Under the pieces are notes generated by a model. The model did not search any database, was not told the DNA's origin, and was given only the letters and a program-made list of their open reading frames with translations. From assembly GCF_032594355.1 (NCBI RefSeq), contig NZ_CP131061.1:558001-622000 (forward strand): a DNA stretch of 64,000 bases, read 5' to 3'. Numbering within the stretch: position 1 is the first letter of the stretch; each line of letters opens with the position of its first letter. Below, piece after piece: positions 15,438-24,516 of this stretch. This DNA is from Methanolapillus ohkumae. GTDB taxonomy: Archaea; Halobacteriota; Methanosarcinia; Methanosarcinales; Methanosarcinaceae. The translations under genes and the position numbers were made by a program.

Positions 15438-15960
15438 GATTGGTTCCTAATTCCAATCAGCCCGGCTCCGATTCAATCAGATGCGAAACGCATCTGATTG
15501 AATCGGATTGTTGAGGAAAAGGAATATGTTGGCGAAAGACGGCAGCAAACTGTAAAATTGGAAACGGATGCAGCAAACTATAAAATTGGAAACGGATGCA
15601 GCAAACTATAAAATTGGAAACGGATGCGGCAAACTGTAATCCGTAAACAAAAAAAGCAGCGGATATGATTTTTAAACATGAATTAAAAATCAAATACCGG
15701 TTTTTGTTGAAAATTTAAAATTTGCTGCCATAACGCACGTGGCGACAGCAATTCTAAAACCATAAACAGAATGCAGTTATGTTCAAATTTTTAAAAGATG
15801 CATTAAAAACCAGACCCGGTTTTTATTGAAATTTAAAAATTGGATACCATAACGCGCGCGGCAGCAGCACCCCTAAAACCATAAGCAGATTGCAGCAATA
15901 CTCAAAACAGTAAATAATTGCAGCAACACTCAAACAAAAATTGAAACTGAAAAAAAGACG
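15438..15960. repeat. composite intergenic element B (hairpin, 28-29-bp array, two GTTATGGCA cores)
   Basis: The parts run in the opposite orientation to element A. A perfect 18-bp inverted repeat lies at 15468-15485/15489-15506 with an AAA loop. A tandem array lies at about 15540-15640 with units containing GCAGCAAACTATAAAATTGG. Two copies of a roughly 115-bp block follow, each carrying the core on the minus strand (15724-15750 and 15844-15870) and then CTAAAACCATAA and ATTGCAG or ATGCAG. The hairpin arm GATTCAATCAGATGCG differs by one base from that of element A. No gene is supported in this gap. Confidence 0.7.
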
Positions 15961-16000
15961 TTGGCGCCAACAATCCATTGGAGGCCGGTTGTCCCCCGCC

Positions 16001-16039
16001 TTAAAAAATTCCGATAGCGTTGTGTAGGAATTTTTTTAA
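16001..16039. repeat. inverted repeat in the gap upstream of the DEAD-box helicase
   Basis: TTAAAAAATTCC (16001-16012) pairs with GGAATTTTTTTAA (16027-16039), with one extra T, around a 14-base loop. Between here and the helicase start at 16384 several smaller inverted repeats occur, including TTCATAA/TTATGAA just before the gene. On the minus strand about 70 codons are open here without a recognisable start or family. Confidence 0.45.
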
Positions 16040-16383
16040 GAAAGATTCATATAGGGGATTTATTATTGTATGTTTCTCTCCAGATAAATTTCTCTTCGCG
16101 TTGTTGCAAAGATTTAGGGAACAGATCTGGAAATTCGGGTTTTCAGATAATTTTAAGATTTCGGAAAAAATGCTTCCGATAACTTTTTTTATTATGTATT
16201 TCCCTCGACAGCGTATGAATCAGCGTTTTTGTAAACGCCCGTCCCTCTTAAACAAAGATGGAAAAAACGGATGAAAATGCTTTGGATGACTTTTCATTCA
16301 TCCTTTCATTTCCTTTAATCCTGCAAAAAAGCAGTGTTCATAACGCACAACACACTTGCTTATGAAATCAAAAGGATTTTAAA

Positions 16384-18222
16384 ATGACAAAACAAACTCA
16401 AACTCAAGCTCAAACCCCGACTTCAACGAAAGATTTTCAAATGACTCCAACGACATTTCAAGACCTTGGAATTTCCGACAACATCATTCAAGCCCTTCGG
16501 TTAAAAGGATATGAACATCCGACACCGATTCAAATTAAAACCATTCCTCTGTTTTTGACCGGAGAAGCCAACATTATCGGACAAGCACAAACCGGAACCG
16601 GAAAAACCGCCGCGTTTGGCGTTCCGATTATTCAAAATATCACGCAAAAAACAGGACGCGTGCAAGCGATTATTTTAACACCAACCCGCGAACTCGCGCT
16701 TCAAGTGTGCGAAGAAATGGAAACCTTTGGCGGCATTCGCAATCTTTCAATTATTCCAGTTTTCGGCGGTCAGCCGATTACGGTTCAACTCCGTGAACTT
16801 TCCGCCGGTGCCGACATTGTCGTCGGAACCCCGGGGCGCGTCATTGATTTAATTCACCGCAAACGCTTAGATATCTCCCACCTGTCCTATTTCGTTTTGG
16901 ACGAAGCTGATGAAATGCTTAACATGGGATTTATCGACGACATCAAAGAAATTATCCAGCACACCAACGATGATAAACGGATGTTGTGTTTCTCCGCGAC
17001 CATGCCCAAACAGATTCTCGGAATTGCGAAAAAATACATGGGCGACTATGAAATGGTGGCGGTTGAAAAAGTCAAAGACGGAGAATTGACGGAACAATTG
17101 TCGATTGATGTCCCGCCAGCTCTTAAATTCGAAGCGCTTTGCCGGGTCATTGATTCCGACCCCGATTTCTATGGCCTCGTGTTTTGCGCCAGAAAAGACA
17201 CATCGGATGAAGTTGTCAACCGCTTGGAAGAACGCGGCTATGACGCCGATGTGATTCACGGCGACATTTTGCAGGAACAACGCCAACGCATTATGGAACG
17301 ATTCAGAAAACAAAAATTAAAAATATTGGTCGCGACCGACGTTGCCGCCCGTGGAATCGATGTCAATGAACTCACCCACGTGGTCAACTACGACATTCCG
17401 CAAGACCCCGAATCCTACACGCACCGGATCGGGCGGACCGGACGTGCCGGAAAGACCGGAATCGCCGTCACATTGTTGACGCCGGCCGATTTTAGAAAAT
17501 TCGCGTTTATCAAAAAAATTGCCGGCTTTGACGTCCGCCGGGTTGAGCTTCCCAATGCCGAACAAGTCGCGGAAATAAATCGGGAAAAATTAAAGAATGA
17601 TTTGACTCTCTTGATTGATTCAGACTTTGTTGAAACCACTGATGCTGATCCGTTTTTGGAATTCGGGCAAATGCTTACGGAGTCCGGCCGCAGTTCCCAA
17701 GAAATTGTCGCGTGCCTTTTAAAACAAGCCTACGAAAACCGGATTCTTCCCCGAAATGATGATAAATATTTGGATGAAATGTTTGCCCAAATCCATAAAA
17801 AGAGACGGGACAGCGAAGAAGAGCCCAAGAAGAGAGGTCGTGGAAGCAGTTACGCCGATAAAGATTCCAAAGATTCCGGTCGAGGCAGACGGTCCGAACG
17901 CGGTTCAAGCACGGAACGCGGTGGCCGGGCGGATGGAAAAAGCGAAAAGAGACCCGGTCGGGAAGGAAATGCTGAAAAAAGACCAAGCCGGGACAAAAAA
18001 GAAAGCGGTTATAAAAAACCGTATTCTTCCGCAAAAACCGAAGGCAAAGAAGAACGGCGCGGGTATGTTTATAAAAAAGATGATGCTTCCGACGATGATT
18101 TTAAAATGGATAAAAAATCCAAAAGAGGAAGTGCTGGCAAAGGAAGCTCAAGCGGTTCCAACAAAGAATACGCAACGAAGCGGATTGAAAATAAAAAAGC
18201 GGCAGCCGGCGGAAAATATTAA
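16384..18222 (+). CDS. DEAD-box ATP-dependent RNA helicase
   Basis: 612 residues. All helicase motifs are present: Q-motif (TFQDLG and PTPIQ), motif I AQTGTGKT (68-75), PTRELA, DEAD (about 173-176), SAT, and HRIGRTGRAGKTG. A DbpA/CsdA-like middle region is followed by a long basic, Arg/Gly/Ser/Lys-rich tail (about 475-612) that should bind RNA. In methanogens such proteins remodel structured RNA and are often cold-induced. The unusually long, hairpin-rich 5' region is compatible with regulation through the leader, but this is inference. ATG at 16384 follows AAAAGGATTTTAAA. Confidence 0.93.
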   Translation: MTKQTQTQAQTPTSTKDFQMTPTTFQDLGISDNIIQALRLKGYEHPTPIQIKTIPLFLTGEANIIGQAQTGTGKTAAFGVPIIQNITQKTGRVQAIILTPTRELALQVCEEMETFGGIRNLSIIPVFGGQPITVQLRELSAGADIVVGTPGRVIDLIHRKRLDISHLSYFVLDEADEMLNMGFIDDIKEIIQHTNDDKRMLCFSATMPKQILGIAKKYMGDYEMVAVEKVKDGELTEQLSIDVPPALKFEALCRVIDSDPDFYGLVFCARKDTSDEVVNRLEERGYDADVIHGDILQEQRQRIMERFRKQKLKILVATDVAARGIDVNELTHVVNYDIPQDPESYTHRIGRTGRAGKTGIAVTLLTPADFRKFAFIKKIAGFDVRRVELPNAEQVAEINREKLKNDLTLLIDSDFVETTDADPFLEFGQMLTESGRSSQEIVACLLKQAYENRILPRNDDKYLDEMFAQIHKKRRDSEEEPKKRGRGSSYADKDSKDSGRGRRSERGSSTERGGRADGKSEKRPGREGNAEKRPSRDKKESGYKKPYSSAKTEGKEERRGYVYKKDDASDDDFKMDKKSKRGSAGKGSSSGSNKEYATKRIENKKAAAGGKY

Positions 18223-18254
18223 TTTTTCCGCTCTTTTTTGTTTTTGTGAAATGA

Positions 18255-18277
18255 GCAAAATCGGTTGACGATTTTGC
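18255..18277 (+). terminator. hairpin terminator after the RNA helicase
   Basis: GCAAAATCG pairs with CGATTTTGC around GTTGA, about 33 bases after the stop codon, followed by T-rich sequence. Confidence 0.6.
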
Positions 18278-18296
18278 CTTCATTTTTTATTTTTTT

Positions 18297-18325
18297 GGCG
18301 CTGCTGCACATTATGGCGGCAAATT
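18297..18325 (+). repeat. solitary copy of the GTTATGGCA-type core
   Basis: GCTGCTGCACATTATGGCGG in the helicase/ABC-permease gap matches the core of elements A and B (CATTATGGC in place of CGTTATGGC). No array or long hairpin accompanies it. Confidence 0.5.
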
Positions 18326-18380
18326 TTATTTTTTCTAATGAAATTGCGGGTTCGGGCATTTTTTGATAAATTTTGTATTT

Positions 18381-19052
18381 TTACAAATCTCTTTTTTGAT
18401 ACAATTTGCATGAGACCCAACAGGATATTGCCAGGAATACAAATCCAAGTAGGACAGCTATTCCTCCGATGAGCATGATATTGGAGTCAGCCATTTCAAT
18501 AACTGTTTCCATGTTTTGGATGAAAAACGGACTTATGATAATCAATCCGAAGATCATGAATAGCGGAAGCATCGCCATGAACTTAGCTTTTGTGTATCCG
18601 ATTTTGAAATAAATTGGATATTGAATGGCGGCAACAGACAAGGAAATCGCAAGTAAAATGCATAGTGTAATGAAAACTTCCATCATCTCATAAGTGGTTT
18701 TGAAAAAATATTGCATTACAAGCGACAGCAAGAAAATCAAACTCATTCCGGCAATTTCAATGAAAAGCATAAAAACATACCGTCCGATGACAACATCTTT
18801 TCGTTTCAAGGACAAAGTGGAATACAAAATATCCATATTGTTTTTTTCGCCAATGGTAAATGGATAAGATGAAATGGTCACCAAACTAACCATAGCCATT
18901 GCCGCCAAAATAGAAACGGACCGTAAGAACAAAAAGAAAAGAACCAAAATCACAATCATCAAATAAAAAGATTTGAGGTAAGGCTTAATGGTGTAAAAAT
19001 CCAAACGGGCAAACGCTCCGATTCTTTTCATTTCAATTTGACTCATTTTCAA
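18381..19052 (-). CDS. ABC-2 type transporter permease
   Basis: 223 residues with six predicted transmembrane helices in the order expected for small ABC-2 permeases. SSYPFTIGEKNNMDILYSTL, then RKDVVIGRYVF, is the conserved cytoplasmic segment of the ABC2_membrane_5 family. Its start overlaps the ATPase gene by four bases (ATGA), so the two are translationally coupled. Together with the GntR regulator upstream, the operon resembles YtrA-type systems that respond to cell-envelope stress or export peptides. The substrate is unknown. Confidence 0.82.
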   Translation of the reverse strand: MKMSQIEMKRIGAFARLDFYTIKPYLKSFYLMIVILVLFFLFLRSVSILAAMAMVSLVTISSYPFTIGEKNNMDILYSTLSLKRKDVVIGRYVFMLFIEIAGMSLIFLLSLVMQYFFKTTYEMMEVFITLCILLAISLSVAAIQYPIYFKIGYTKAKFMAMLPLFMIFGLIIISPFFIQNMETVIEMADSNIMLIGGIAVLLGFVFLAISCWVSCKLYQKRDL

Positions 19053-20014
19053 ACTCCCTTCTCTTTCTTTTCAACATTATTTTCAACAATATTTCCTGTA
19101 TCGTTCTTTGTCTTATTCCGGATATTTTTCTCAATAAAGTCGCCGCCTATATTGAATCGAATGACAATGTCATCCAATGTCGCCGGCTCAACGACAACAG
19201 AAGCCGGCAAAAATTTCAAATCATTCACGTCGGTTAGTCCGTCAAATCCGAAATTATAATCCCGATAGCCAATGATTTTCTTTTTTTGATCGTCAGAAAG
19301 TGTATTTTGTTTGCCTTTGACAAGAACATATTTTTCAAGAAGATTGTCTTTCGTATCTGAATAAATAATTCGGCCGTCATTGATAAATGTGATGTAATCG
19401 GCAATTTTTTCCAAATCCTGCGTGTTGTGAGTGGAAAATAAAACTCCTTTTTTCTCATCCATGACAAAATTTTTCAAAATTTCCATGAGTTCGCTGCGGG
19501 AAACAGCATCAAGCCCGCTGGTTGGCTCATCCAATATTAACAAACCGGCGCCGTGCGACAAAGCAACGACAATCATGAGTTTCATCCGCATGCCACGGGA
19601 CAGGCTCTTAACTTTCTTTTTTTTATCCAGCCCAAATTGGGAAAGAAGAGATGAAAACAAGCCCGAATCCCATTTTTCATAAAACGGGGACAAGGCTTTT
19701 TCAACATCGGTAATTTTCCACTCTTCCAAGTAAAAGGATTGGTCCATTACAATACCGATTTTGCTTTTGATTTCCGGCTCGTCGGCAAGATGATCTTTTC
19801 CAAAAACAGATATAGCTCCGCTATCCAGTGGAAGCATGTTTAAAATGGATTGGATGGTTGTTGTTTTTCCGGCACCGTTTTTTCCGATAAAACCCATAAT
19901 AAAGCCTTCCGGTAAAGAAAAGGAAACATTTTGAAGAGAAAATCCGGTAAAATGTTTGGTCACGTTGTTTAATTCAAGAATATTATTTGGAATGGTATTT
20001 GAAACGTTATTCAT
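19049..20014 (-). CDS. ABC transporter ATP-binding protein
   Basis: 321 residues. Walker A is GKNGAGKTTT (about 44-53). The signature is LSRGMRMKL (about 147-155). Walker B is LLILDEPTSGLD, and the H-loop is STHNT. A C-terminal extension of about 90 residues follows the ATPase core. It partners the permease at 18381-19052, whose start overlaps its end. It overlaps the preceding GntR gene by eight bases, so all three form one operon. Confidence 0.9.
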   Translation of the reverse strand: MNNVSNTIPNNILELNNVTKHFTGFSLQNVSFSLPEGFIMGFIGKNGAGKTTTIQSILNMLPLDSGAISVFGKDHLADEPEIKSKIGIVMDQSFYLEEWKITDVEKALSPFYEKWDSGLFSSLLSQFGLDKKKKVKSLSRGMRMKLMIVVALSHGAGLLILDEPTSGLDAVSRSELMEILKNFVMDEKKGVLFSTHNTQDLEKIADYITFINDGRIIYSDTKDNLLEKYVLVKGKQNTLSDDQKKKIIGYRDYNFGFDGLTDVNDLKFLPASVVVEPATLDDIVIRFNIGGDFIEKNIRNKTKNDTGNIVENNVEKKEKGV

Positions 20015-20390
20015 AGTGATCTTCCTCCGACAGAAGTTTAAGCATTTCCAAAAGGTCGTTTTGGGTGATTCGGATTGTTTTTGCTGTCGAAATAGCTGCT
20101 ATCAAATTATTTTCAATTTCCAGCAGTTTTTGTTCACGCAACAATTCCGGATTTTGTGGTTGCACATAGCAGCCCTTTCCTTGAACGTTTGCAACAAATC
20201 CTTCCTGCTCCAAATCCGTATAGGACCGCATAGTTGTGATCACACTGACATTAAGATCTTTGGCCAATTGCCGGATGGAGGGCAGCAAATCTCCCTCTCT
20301 TAATTCTCCGGAGTAAATGGCAGATTTGATTTGTTCCTTGATTTGTTCATAAATCGGAATTTTGACGATGTTGGAAATGATTATATTCAA
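20007..20390 (-). CDS. GntR-family (YtrA subfamily) transcriptional regulator
   Basis: 127 residues. An N-terminal winged helix (IPIYEQIKEQIKSAIYSGEL, then REGDLLPSIRQLAKDLNVS) is followed by a short C-terminal dimerisation part without a large ligand domain, as in YtrA proteins. Such regulators repress the ABC operon they precede. Start is TTG at 20390, nine bases after GGAG. It is the first gene of the GntR-ATPase-permease operon. The likely operator is the inverted repeat at 20412-20434. Confidence 0.87.
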   Translation of the reverse strand: MNIIISNIVKIPIYEQIKEQIKSAIYSGELREGDLLPSIRQLAKDLNVSVITTMRSYTDLEQEGFVANVQGKGCYVQPQNPELLREQKLLEIENNLIAAISTAKTIRITQNDLLEMLKLLSEEDHYE

Positions 20391-20411
20391 TGGATGTCGC
20401 TCCTGTCATTT

Positions 20412-20434
20412 CTGTTAATATTGTCTATAAACAG
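20412..20434. promoter_or_regulatory. possible operator/promoter of the GntR-ABC operon
   Basis: CTGTT and AACAG form an interrupted inverted repeat flanking a TATA-like TTTATAGAC on the minus strand, 22-44 bases upstream of the GntR start. Autorepression at this site is inference. Confidence 0.35.
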
Positions 20435-20563
20435 TATAATCTATATGAACATTTCGGATAGATTTATGCCAACGGGTTTATAAATTGCAAAAATATAAAA
20501 CATAAAATCTTATAAAACTAAATTGAATTGTTTCGGAATTTAAAAGAATGGAGATGAAGGTTT

Positions 20564-21217
20564 TTGGGTAATTTAAAAGATTATCGAGAAAAGGAATTGA
20601 CTTGGTACATTATCACAAATATTTTAATTCTGCTTCTTTTGTCAGGAATTTTTGATATTCATATGACAAAAGAAAGCATTGAACTCGTCACAATCTTCTT
20701 TGGGTTGTTATATTCCGCAGTCTTATCTGCTGTTTTTTATTGTTTTATTTTAGTTGTTGAAAGCTTGTTTAGTTCCGGCACAAAGGACAAAGTATTGTAC
20801 ATGAGACAAAATCTTCCGGGAGAAACGGCTTTTAGCGAAATGAATGAAAAAAATGTCGATAAAAGATTTACAAAAGAAGATGTTCTTAAAAAATATTCGG
20901 AAATCTATGATCAGATGCCACAAGACCTTGAGAAAAAACGTTCCTATGAAAACTCAAATTGGTATAAAATCTATAAAAAACACAGAACGGAGCCGATGAT
21001 TGAAATGTCCCACCGGGAATATTTGTTGTGTCGGGACCTTTTCATTACAACAGCTTTTATGATCTTTCTTTATTCGCTCCTGACACTTCTGTTTCAGGTG
21101 ATTGAGTTTGAAATCGTTTATTTAATTTATCTCGTGATTATGCTCGTAATCACATACATCGGAGCGCATCAAAAAGGCAAAAAGTTTGTCTATGATGTCA
21201 TTGCGTCCGATCTATAA
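20564..21217 (+). CDS. uncharacterised membrane protein with four helices
   Basis: 217 residues with two transmembrane helices near the N-terminus and two near the C-terminus, separated by a charged cytoplasmic region. The central pieces LPGETAFSEM, NSNWYKIYKKH and SHREYLLCRDLF are conserved in a widespread bacterial and archaeal family of unknown function that I have seen in accessory regions. Start is TTG at 20564 after GGAGATGAAGG; no ATG is in frame. It is divergent from the GntR-ABC operon, with which it shares an upstream region of about 170 bases. Confidence 0.65.
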   Translation: MGNLKDYREKELTWYIITNILILLLLSGIFDIHMTKESIELVTIFFGLLYSAVLSAVFYCFILVVESLFSSGTKDKVLYMRQNLPGETAFSEMNEKNVDKRFTKEDVLKKYSEIYDQMPQDLEKKRSYENSNWYKIYKKHRTEPMIEMSHREYLLCRDLFITTAFMIFLYSLLTLLFQVIEFEIVYLIYLVIMLVITYIGAHQKGKKFVYDVIASDL

Positions 21218-21232
21218 AATTAAATTGAAAAA

Positions 21233-21865
21233 TCATTCGAACAGATTCGCTAAAATTTCAAACTCTTTTTGAGAATCCGTTCTCCTTTTTTCTTTCGGTG
21301 AAAAATTCAAATCAAATTTTTCCGCATCCGTCGGATCTATGTCAAAGGCGGCACTTTCAAAAAAACAACCGGAGATGCCGGACAAAGCACCGTCTTGTAG
21401 TTCCAAAGCCAGCATCGCTTTTGGAAATTTGCCGTCCGCCCGGCTGATTCCAAAGGCGGATGCCGCTTTAAATCCGAATTTTGAATAATAATCGGGATTG
21501 CCGTAAATGATAATTGCAGAAAATTTTTGTCTTTTTGCTTCTCTTTTAGAATACTCAATCAGCGCGGTTCCGATTCCCTGTTTTTGAAAATCCGGCAAAA
21601 CAGAAACTGGACCAAATGTCAGGGTTGGAAATTCTTGACCGCTTTCATTGACAATTTTGGACCGGGTATAGACAATGTTTCCGACAATTTTGCTGTTGCA
21701 AACAGCGACGAAATCCAGTTCCGGAATAAAATCCGGTGACTTTCGCATTTGGTGAAGAAGAAATGGTTCGGTGCATCCGGGAACGTAAACATTCCAAAAC
21801 GCTTCCCGCGTCAGTTCTTCGACAATTCGCTCGTCTTCTTTTTTTTCCAAACGGATTTGAATCAT
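21233..21865 (-). CDS. GNAT-family N-acetyltransferase
   Basis: 210 residues. The acetyl-CoA pyrophosphate-binding loop is FQKQGIGTALIEYSK (Q/RxxGxG/A), preceded by the LTFGPVSVLP strand, and IIYGNPDYYSKFGFKAAS is a typical COG3153-type segment. Such enzymes acetylate amines of small molecules or proteins; the substrate is not predictable. It is convergent with the membrane-protein gene at 20564, with 15 bases between them. Confidence 0.88.
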   Translation of the reverse strand: MIQIRLEKKEDERIVEELTREAFWNVYVPGCTEPFLLHQMRKSPDFIPELDFVAVCNSKIVGNIVYTRSKIVNESGQEFPTLTFGPVSVLPDFQKQGIGTALIEYSKREAKRQKFSAIIIYGNPDYYSKFGFKAASAFGISRADGKFPKAMLALELQDGALSGISGCFFESAAFDIDPTDAEKFDLNFSPKEKRRTDSQKEFEILANLFE

Positions 21866-21909
21866 AATCTTTTCAATTGCGTTTTTCCATCATATTTATT
21901 TTGTGCACG

Positions 21910-21955
21910 GATTTTTTCACATTTTGCGGCAGGATGGTTTGCCGCCGCATACGTG
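21910..21955 (-). repeat. weak copy of the GTTATGGCA-type core
   Basis: The minus strand reads CACGCACGTATGCGGCGGCA, close to the GCACATTATGGCGGCAAA copy at 18.3 kb. I treat it as a degenerate member of the dispersed core. Confidence 0.35.
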
Positions 21956-21987
21956 CGTGACCGCAATCACTTTAGAAGATGAAAATC

Positions 21988-22235
21988 AAAAAACCGTCCC
22001 CGGGCTGATAAAAATAAAAACTCAAAAACCGTCCCCGGGCTGATAAAATAAAAACTCAAAAACTTCATCCGGGCTTGATAAAAATGGAAAACTCAAAAAC
22101 CTCCTCTCGGGCTTGATAAAAATGGAAAACTCAAAAACCTCCTCCCGGGCTTGATAAAAATGGAAAACTCAAAAACCTCCTCCCGGGCTTGATAAAAATG
22201 GAAAACTCAAAAACCTCATCGAGCTGATAAACATA
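21988..22235. repeat. 36-38-bp tandem repeat, seven units
   Basis: Seven head-to-tail units contain CTCAAAAACCTCCTCCCGGG followed by a CTTGATAAAAATGG segment. The units abut without unique spacers, so it is not a CRISPR array. It lies in the gap between the GNAT gene and the coiled-coil operon, downstream of the latter's terminator. Confidence 0.85.
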
Positions 22236-22307
22236 GAAAAACAATCACATTGTTTTATTGAAAAAAAGAAAAAAGAAAAGAAAAAAGAAAAGAAAAAAGA
22301 AAAGAAA

Positions 22308-22331
22308 AATGATTCGGAAATTCGAATCATT
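22308..22331 (-). terminator. terminator of the coiled-coil operon
   Basis: AATGATTCG pairs with CGAATCATT around a six-base loop. On the minus strand it is followed at once by a long T-rich run (complement of the AAAAGAAAAAAG repeat at about 22260-22305). This is the most canonical intrinsic terminator in the window. Confidence 0.7.
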
Positions 22332-22368
22332 TTCATATCATATACAATATCACATAATATGTGCAAAA

Positions 22369-23505
22369 TTATTTATTGAACTTAATGTCGCCTTTTTCAA
22401 TTAAAGCACCCAAGTCTTCCAGGCTCAACCGGCCGTTTTGCTTGAGTTTTTCCTTGGCGGAATCATGGATTTTATCCACACGCTTTTCATCTTTTTCAGC
22501 TTGGAAGTCTTTTCCGCGCTCCAAATAAATGTCCAGTTCGCGCCGGGTGATTGCGATGGATTTTTTGAGCGGATCAATTTTCGCGGAAATCGGCTTAATC
22601 ATCGCATAGCGCTCGGTGAGCCGCTTGTGGTAACCATCCGCTTCTTTTCGGAGCTCGTCCACTTTTCGGTACATCTCAATCATTTCAAGGTGATATTTTT
22701 GAGATTCGTCGGACAACTGCTTAATTTCGGCGGACAACTCATCGCTTTTTTGGTACATGCCTTTGTTAGATTCATAAAACTCCTTCATTTGGTGATGAAG
22801 AACATTGGCTTCTTTGGCGGCTTCTAACCGGACGGACAAATTTAAAAGCTTCTCAAAGGAACTCTTTTCATGCTCCAAATTGATATCCATTTCCAGGAAC
22901 GTTTTGATTTCCGCGCGGTAACCCTTGGACAAGCCTTCAAATGTGCTTTGGGAAATTTTGTTGCATTCGTCCCGGCGGGCTTTCATTTGATTAATTTCTT
23001 CGGATTTGGATTTCGTGTCCGCCATTTCCGTTGTCCGGGAACCTTTAAGTTCGGCGATTTTTTGATTGACTTCGTCGCGTTTGTTCCGGCTGACCTGTGC
23101 GGTTTTGGACAAATCCCGAACCTGGGCGTTTAAAGCGTCACGTTTCTTTTTGAGGTCTTCCACATCTGCCCGGTGAAGTTTCAATTCTTTAAAGATGTTT
23201 TTGAGGGTTTTTTCATCCCGGTCTAAGGTTGTCCGGAGTTTGTTGGATTTGCTTTTCACTTCATTTTCCGTCATGGTTGAGACCGAGACTTTTAATTCGT
23301 TGAGACGCATTTCAATAAGTTCTTTGTCTTCTTTTAAAACGGCGGCTTCTTGTGCTTCTTGGACAGCCATCGCGTCTTTTTCCGTGAAATTTAATGTTTC
23401 AATTTCTTCCGCGGCAATTTCTTTGGAAACAGATAATTCGACGGGTTCGTTATTATTTTGGGTATTATCCATTTGAGTATTGTCAATTTGAGTATTGTCG
23501 GACAT
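22369..23505 (-). CDS. archaeal coiled-coil protein (COG1340-like)
   Basis: About 378 residues. A short acidic, Asn/Asp/Thr/Gln-rich N-terminus with three near-identical NTQ repeats is followed by almost continuous heptad-rich, Lys/Glu-rich coiled coil (about 45-350) and a short end, LEDLGALIEKGDIKFNK. The size and pattern match COG1340, uncharacterised archaeal coiled-coil proteins. A scaffold or SMC-like role is possible but not shown. ATG at 23505 has AAGGTGG upstream; a GTG at 23514 is the alternative. It follows the second coiled-coil gene by a few bases, so the two are co-transcribed. Confidence 0.8.
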   Translation of the reverse strand: MSDNTQIDNTQMDNTQNNNEPVELSVSKEIAAEEIETLNFTEKDAMAVQEAQEAAVLKEDKELIEMRLNELKVSVSTMTENEVKSKSNKLRTTLDRDEKTLKNIFKELKLHRADVEDLKKKRDALNAQVRDLSKTAQVSRNKRDEVNQKIAELKGSRTTEMADTKSKSEEINQMKARRDECNKISQSTFEGLSKGYRAEIKTFLEMDINLEHEKSSFEKLLNLSVRLEAAKEANVLHHQMKEFYESNKGMYQKSDELSAEIKQLSDESQKYHLEMIEMYRKVDELRKEADGYHKRLTERYAMIKPISAKIDPLKKSIAITRRELDIYLERGKDFQAEKDEKRVDKIHDSAKEKLKQNGRLSLEDLGALIEKGDIKFNK

Positions 23506-23516
23506 GTCAACCACCT

Positions 23517-24077
23517 TTATTTCATTCCTTTCCAGTAAACCAACGCTTCTTGGTGGCTTTCAATTCTCTTTTTCAACCAGTCGACTCTTTTGTTTTCGAC
23601 ATTTTCTTTTTGTTTTTGGTCCAGCAGAATTTTTTGAGCGGCTAAGTTCTCCCCCAACTCTTTCCCATCCAAATACGCCTTGTAAGCCGCGTCAACTTTT
23701 GCCAAAAGGACGGAAACATCTGCGTCTAAACTTTTAATGTCGTTGCAAAGGGTTTCATAAACCGCTTTTCGCTCATCGGCCGTGTCCGAGGTTTTGGAAG
23801 AGACGAGGTCTTCAATTCCTTTTTGGATTTTTTCAACTTCCGCCGGTTTGGCATTGAGTTTTTTCAATTCTTCTTCAGCTTCATGCCCTGCGTAGTGTTT
23901 TTTCTCGTCATAAACACCGGATTTTTCTTCGGCGCTTTCCACATCTTTTTTCAACGCGTCGATCTCTTGGATCAAAGAGGATGTGCCGGAATTGAGGGCA
24001 TCATATTCGGATTGATATTCCGAAATAAAGCGTTCATGTTTGACAACAGCTGCGGAGATGAGTTCATCTCGGTTCAT
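23517..24077 (-). CDS. small coiled-coil protein, operon partner
   Basis: 186 residues from ATG 24077 (MNRDELISAAVVKHERFISE). Nearly all of it is predicted coiled coil, without an enzyme motif. The open frame extends further upstream to 24266 but enters AT-rich, signal-like sequence with no family support. It ends two bases before the GTG alternative start of the larger coiled-coil gene. Archaeal genomes often pair two such genes, which may form a hetero-oligomer. Function is unknown. Confidence 0.72.
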   Translation of the reverse strand: MNRDELISAAVVKHERFISEYQSEYDALNSGTSSLIQEIDALKKDVESAEEKSGVYDEKKHYAGHEAEEELKKLNAKPAEVEKIQKGIEDLVSSKTSDTADERKAVYETLCNDIKSLDADVSVLLAKVDAAYKAYLDGKELGENLAAQKILLDQKQKENVENKRVDWLKKRIESHQEALVYWKGMK

Positions 24078-24516
24078 AATTTTAATTTCTTCTGCTTGCA
24101 CAATATCACCGGTTCGGCAATTTTTCGATATTGAGAGAAAACACATAAAAAAGAAATTGAAATTGTCATAGGAATCAAATATGGGAAAAATGGAAAAAAT
24201 ACTTTTCCATGATTTGATTTTATAAAAATTTGATTTCTTAATATCATTTAAAATATTTAATCTCAAAATGAAGTCTTTGAATATGGTTTTTAATTTGAAA
24301 TAAATTGAAATGAGTTGGAGTAAATTAAAACGAATTGAAATGTTAAATGAATTGAAGTGTTAAACGAATTGAAATGTTTATACATAAAAATTGAAATGAA
24401 TAAGAGAGATTTGTAATTAAATGTAACCATCCAATGCAATCCATAGTTCATAAACTTTGTTCACTTGATTCCGGCGCAGTCATGGCTTAAATGTGAACTG
24501 AATTTAAAATCGTGAA
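24078..24516. other. AT-rich gap with degenerate short repeats
   Basis: This gap contains several copies of AATTGAAATG/AATTGAAGTG-type words near 24300-24375, and otherwise nothing that I can assign. The promoter of the coiled-coil operon should be at its left end. Confidence 0.4.

Noticed and set aside
20564..21217. Membrane gene as part of the GntR-ABC operon
   Set aside because: It is on the opposite strand and diverges from the operon, so it is not co-transcribed.
21988..22235. Possible CRISPR array
   Set aside because: Units of 36-38 bp abut head-to-tail with no unique spacers, and no cas gene is in the window.
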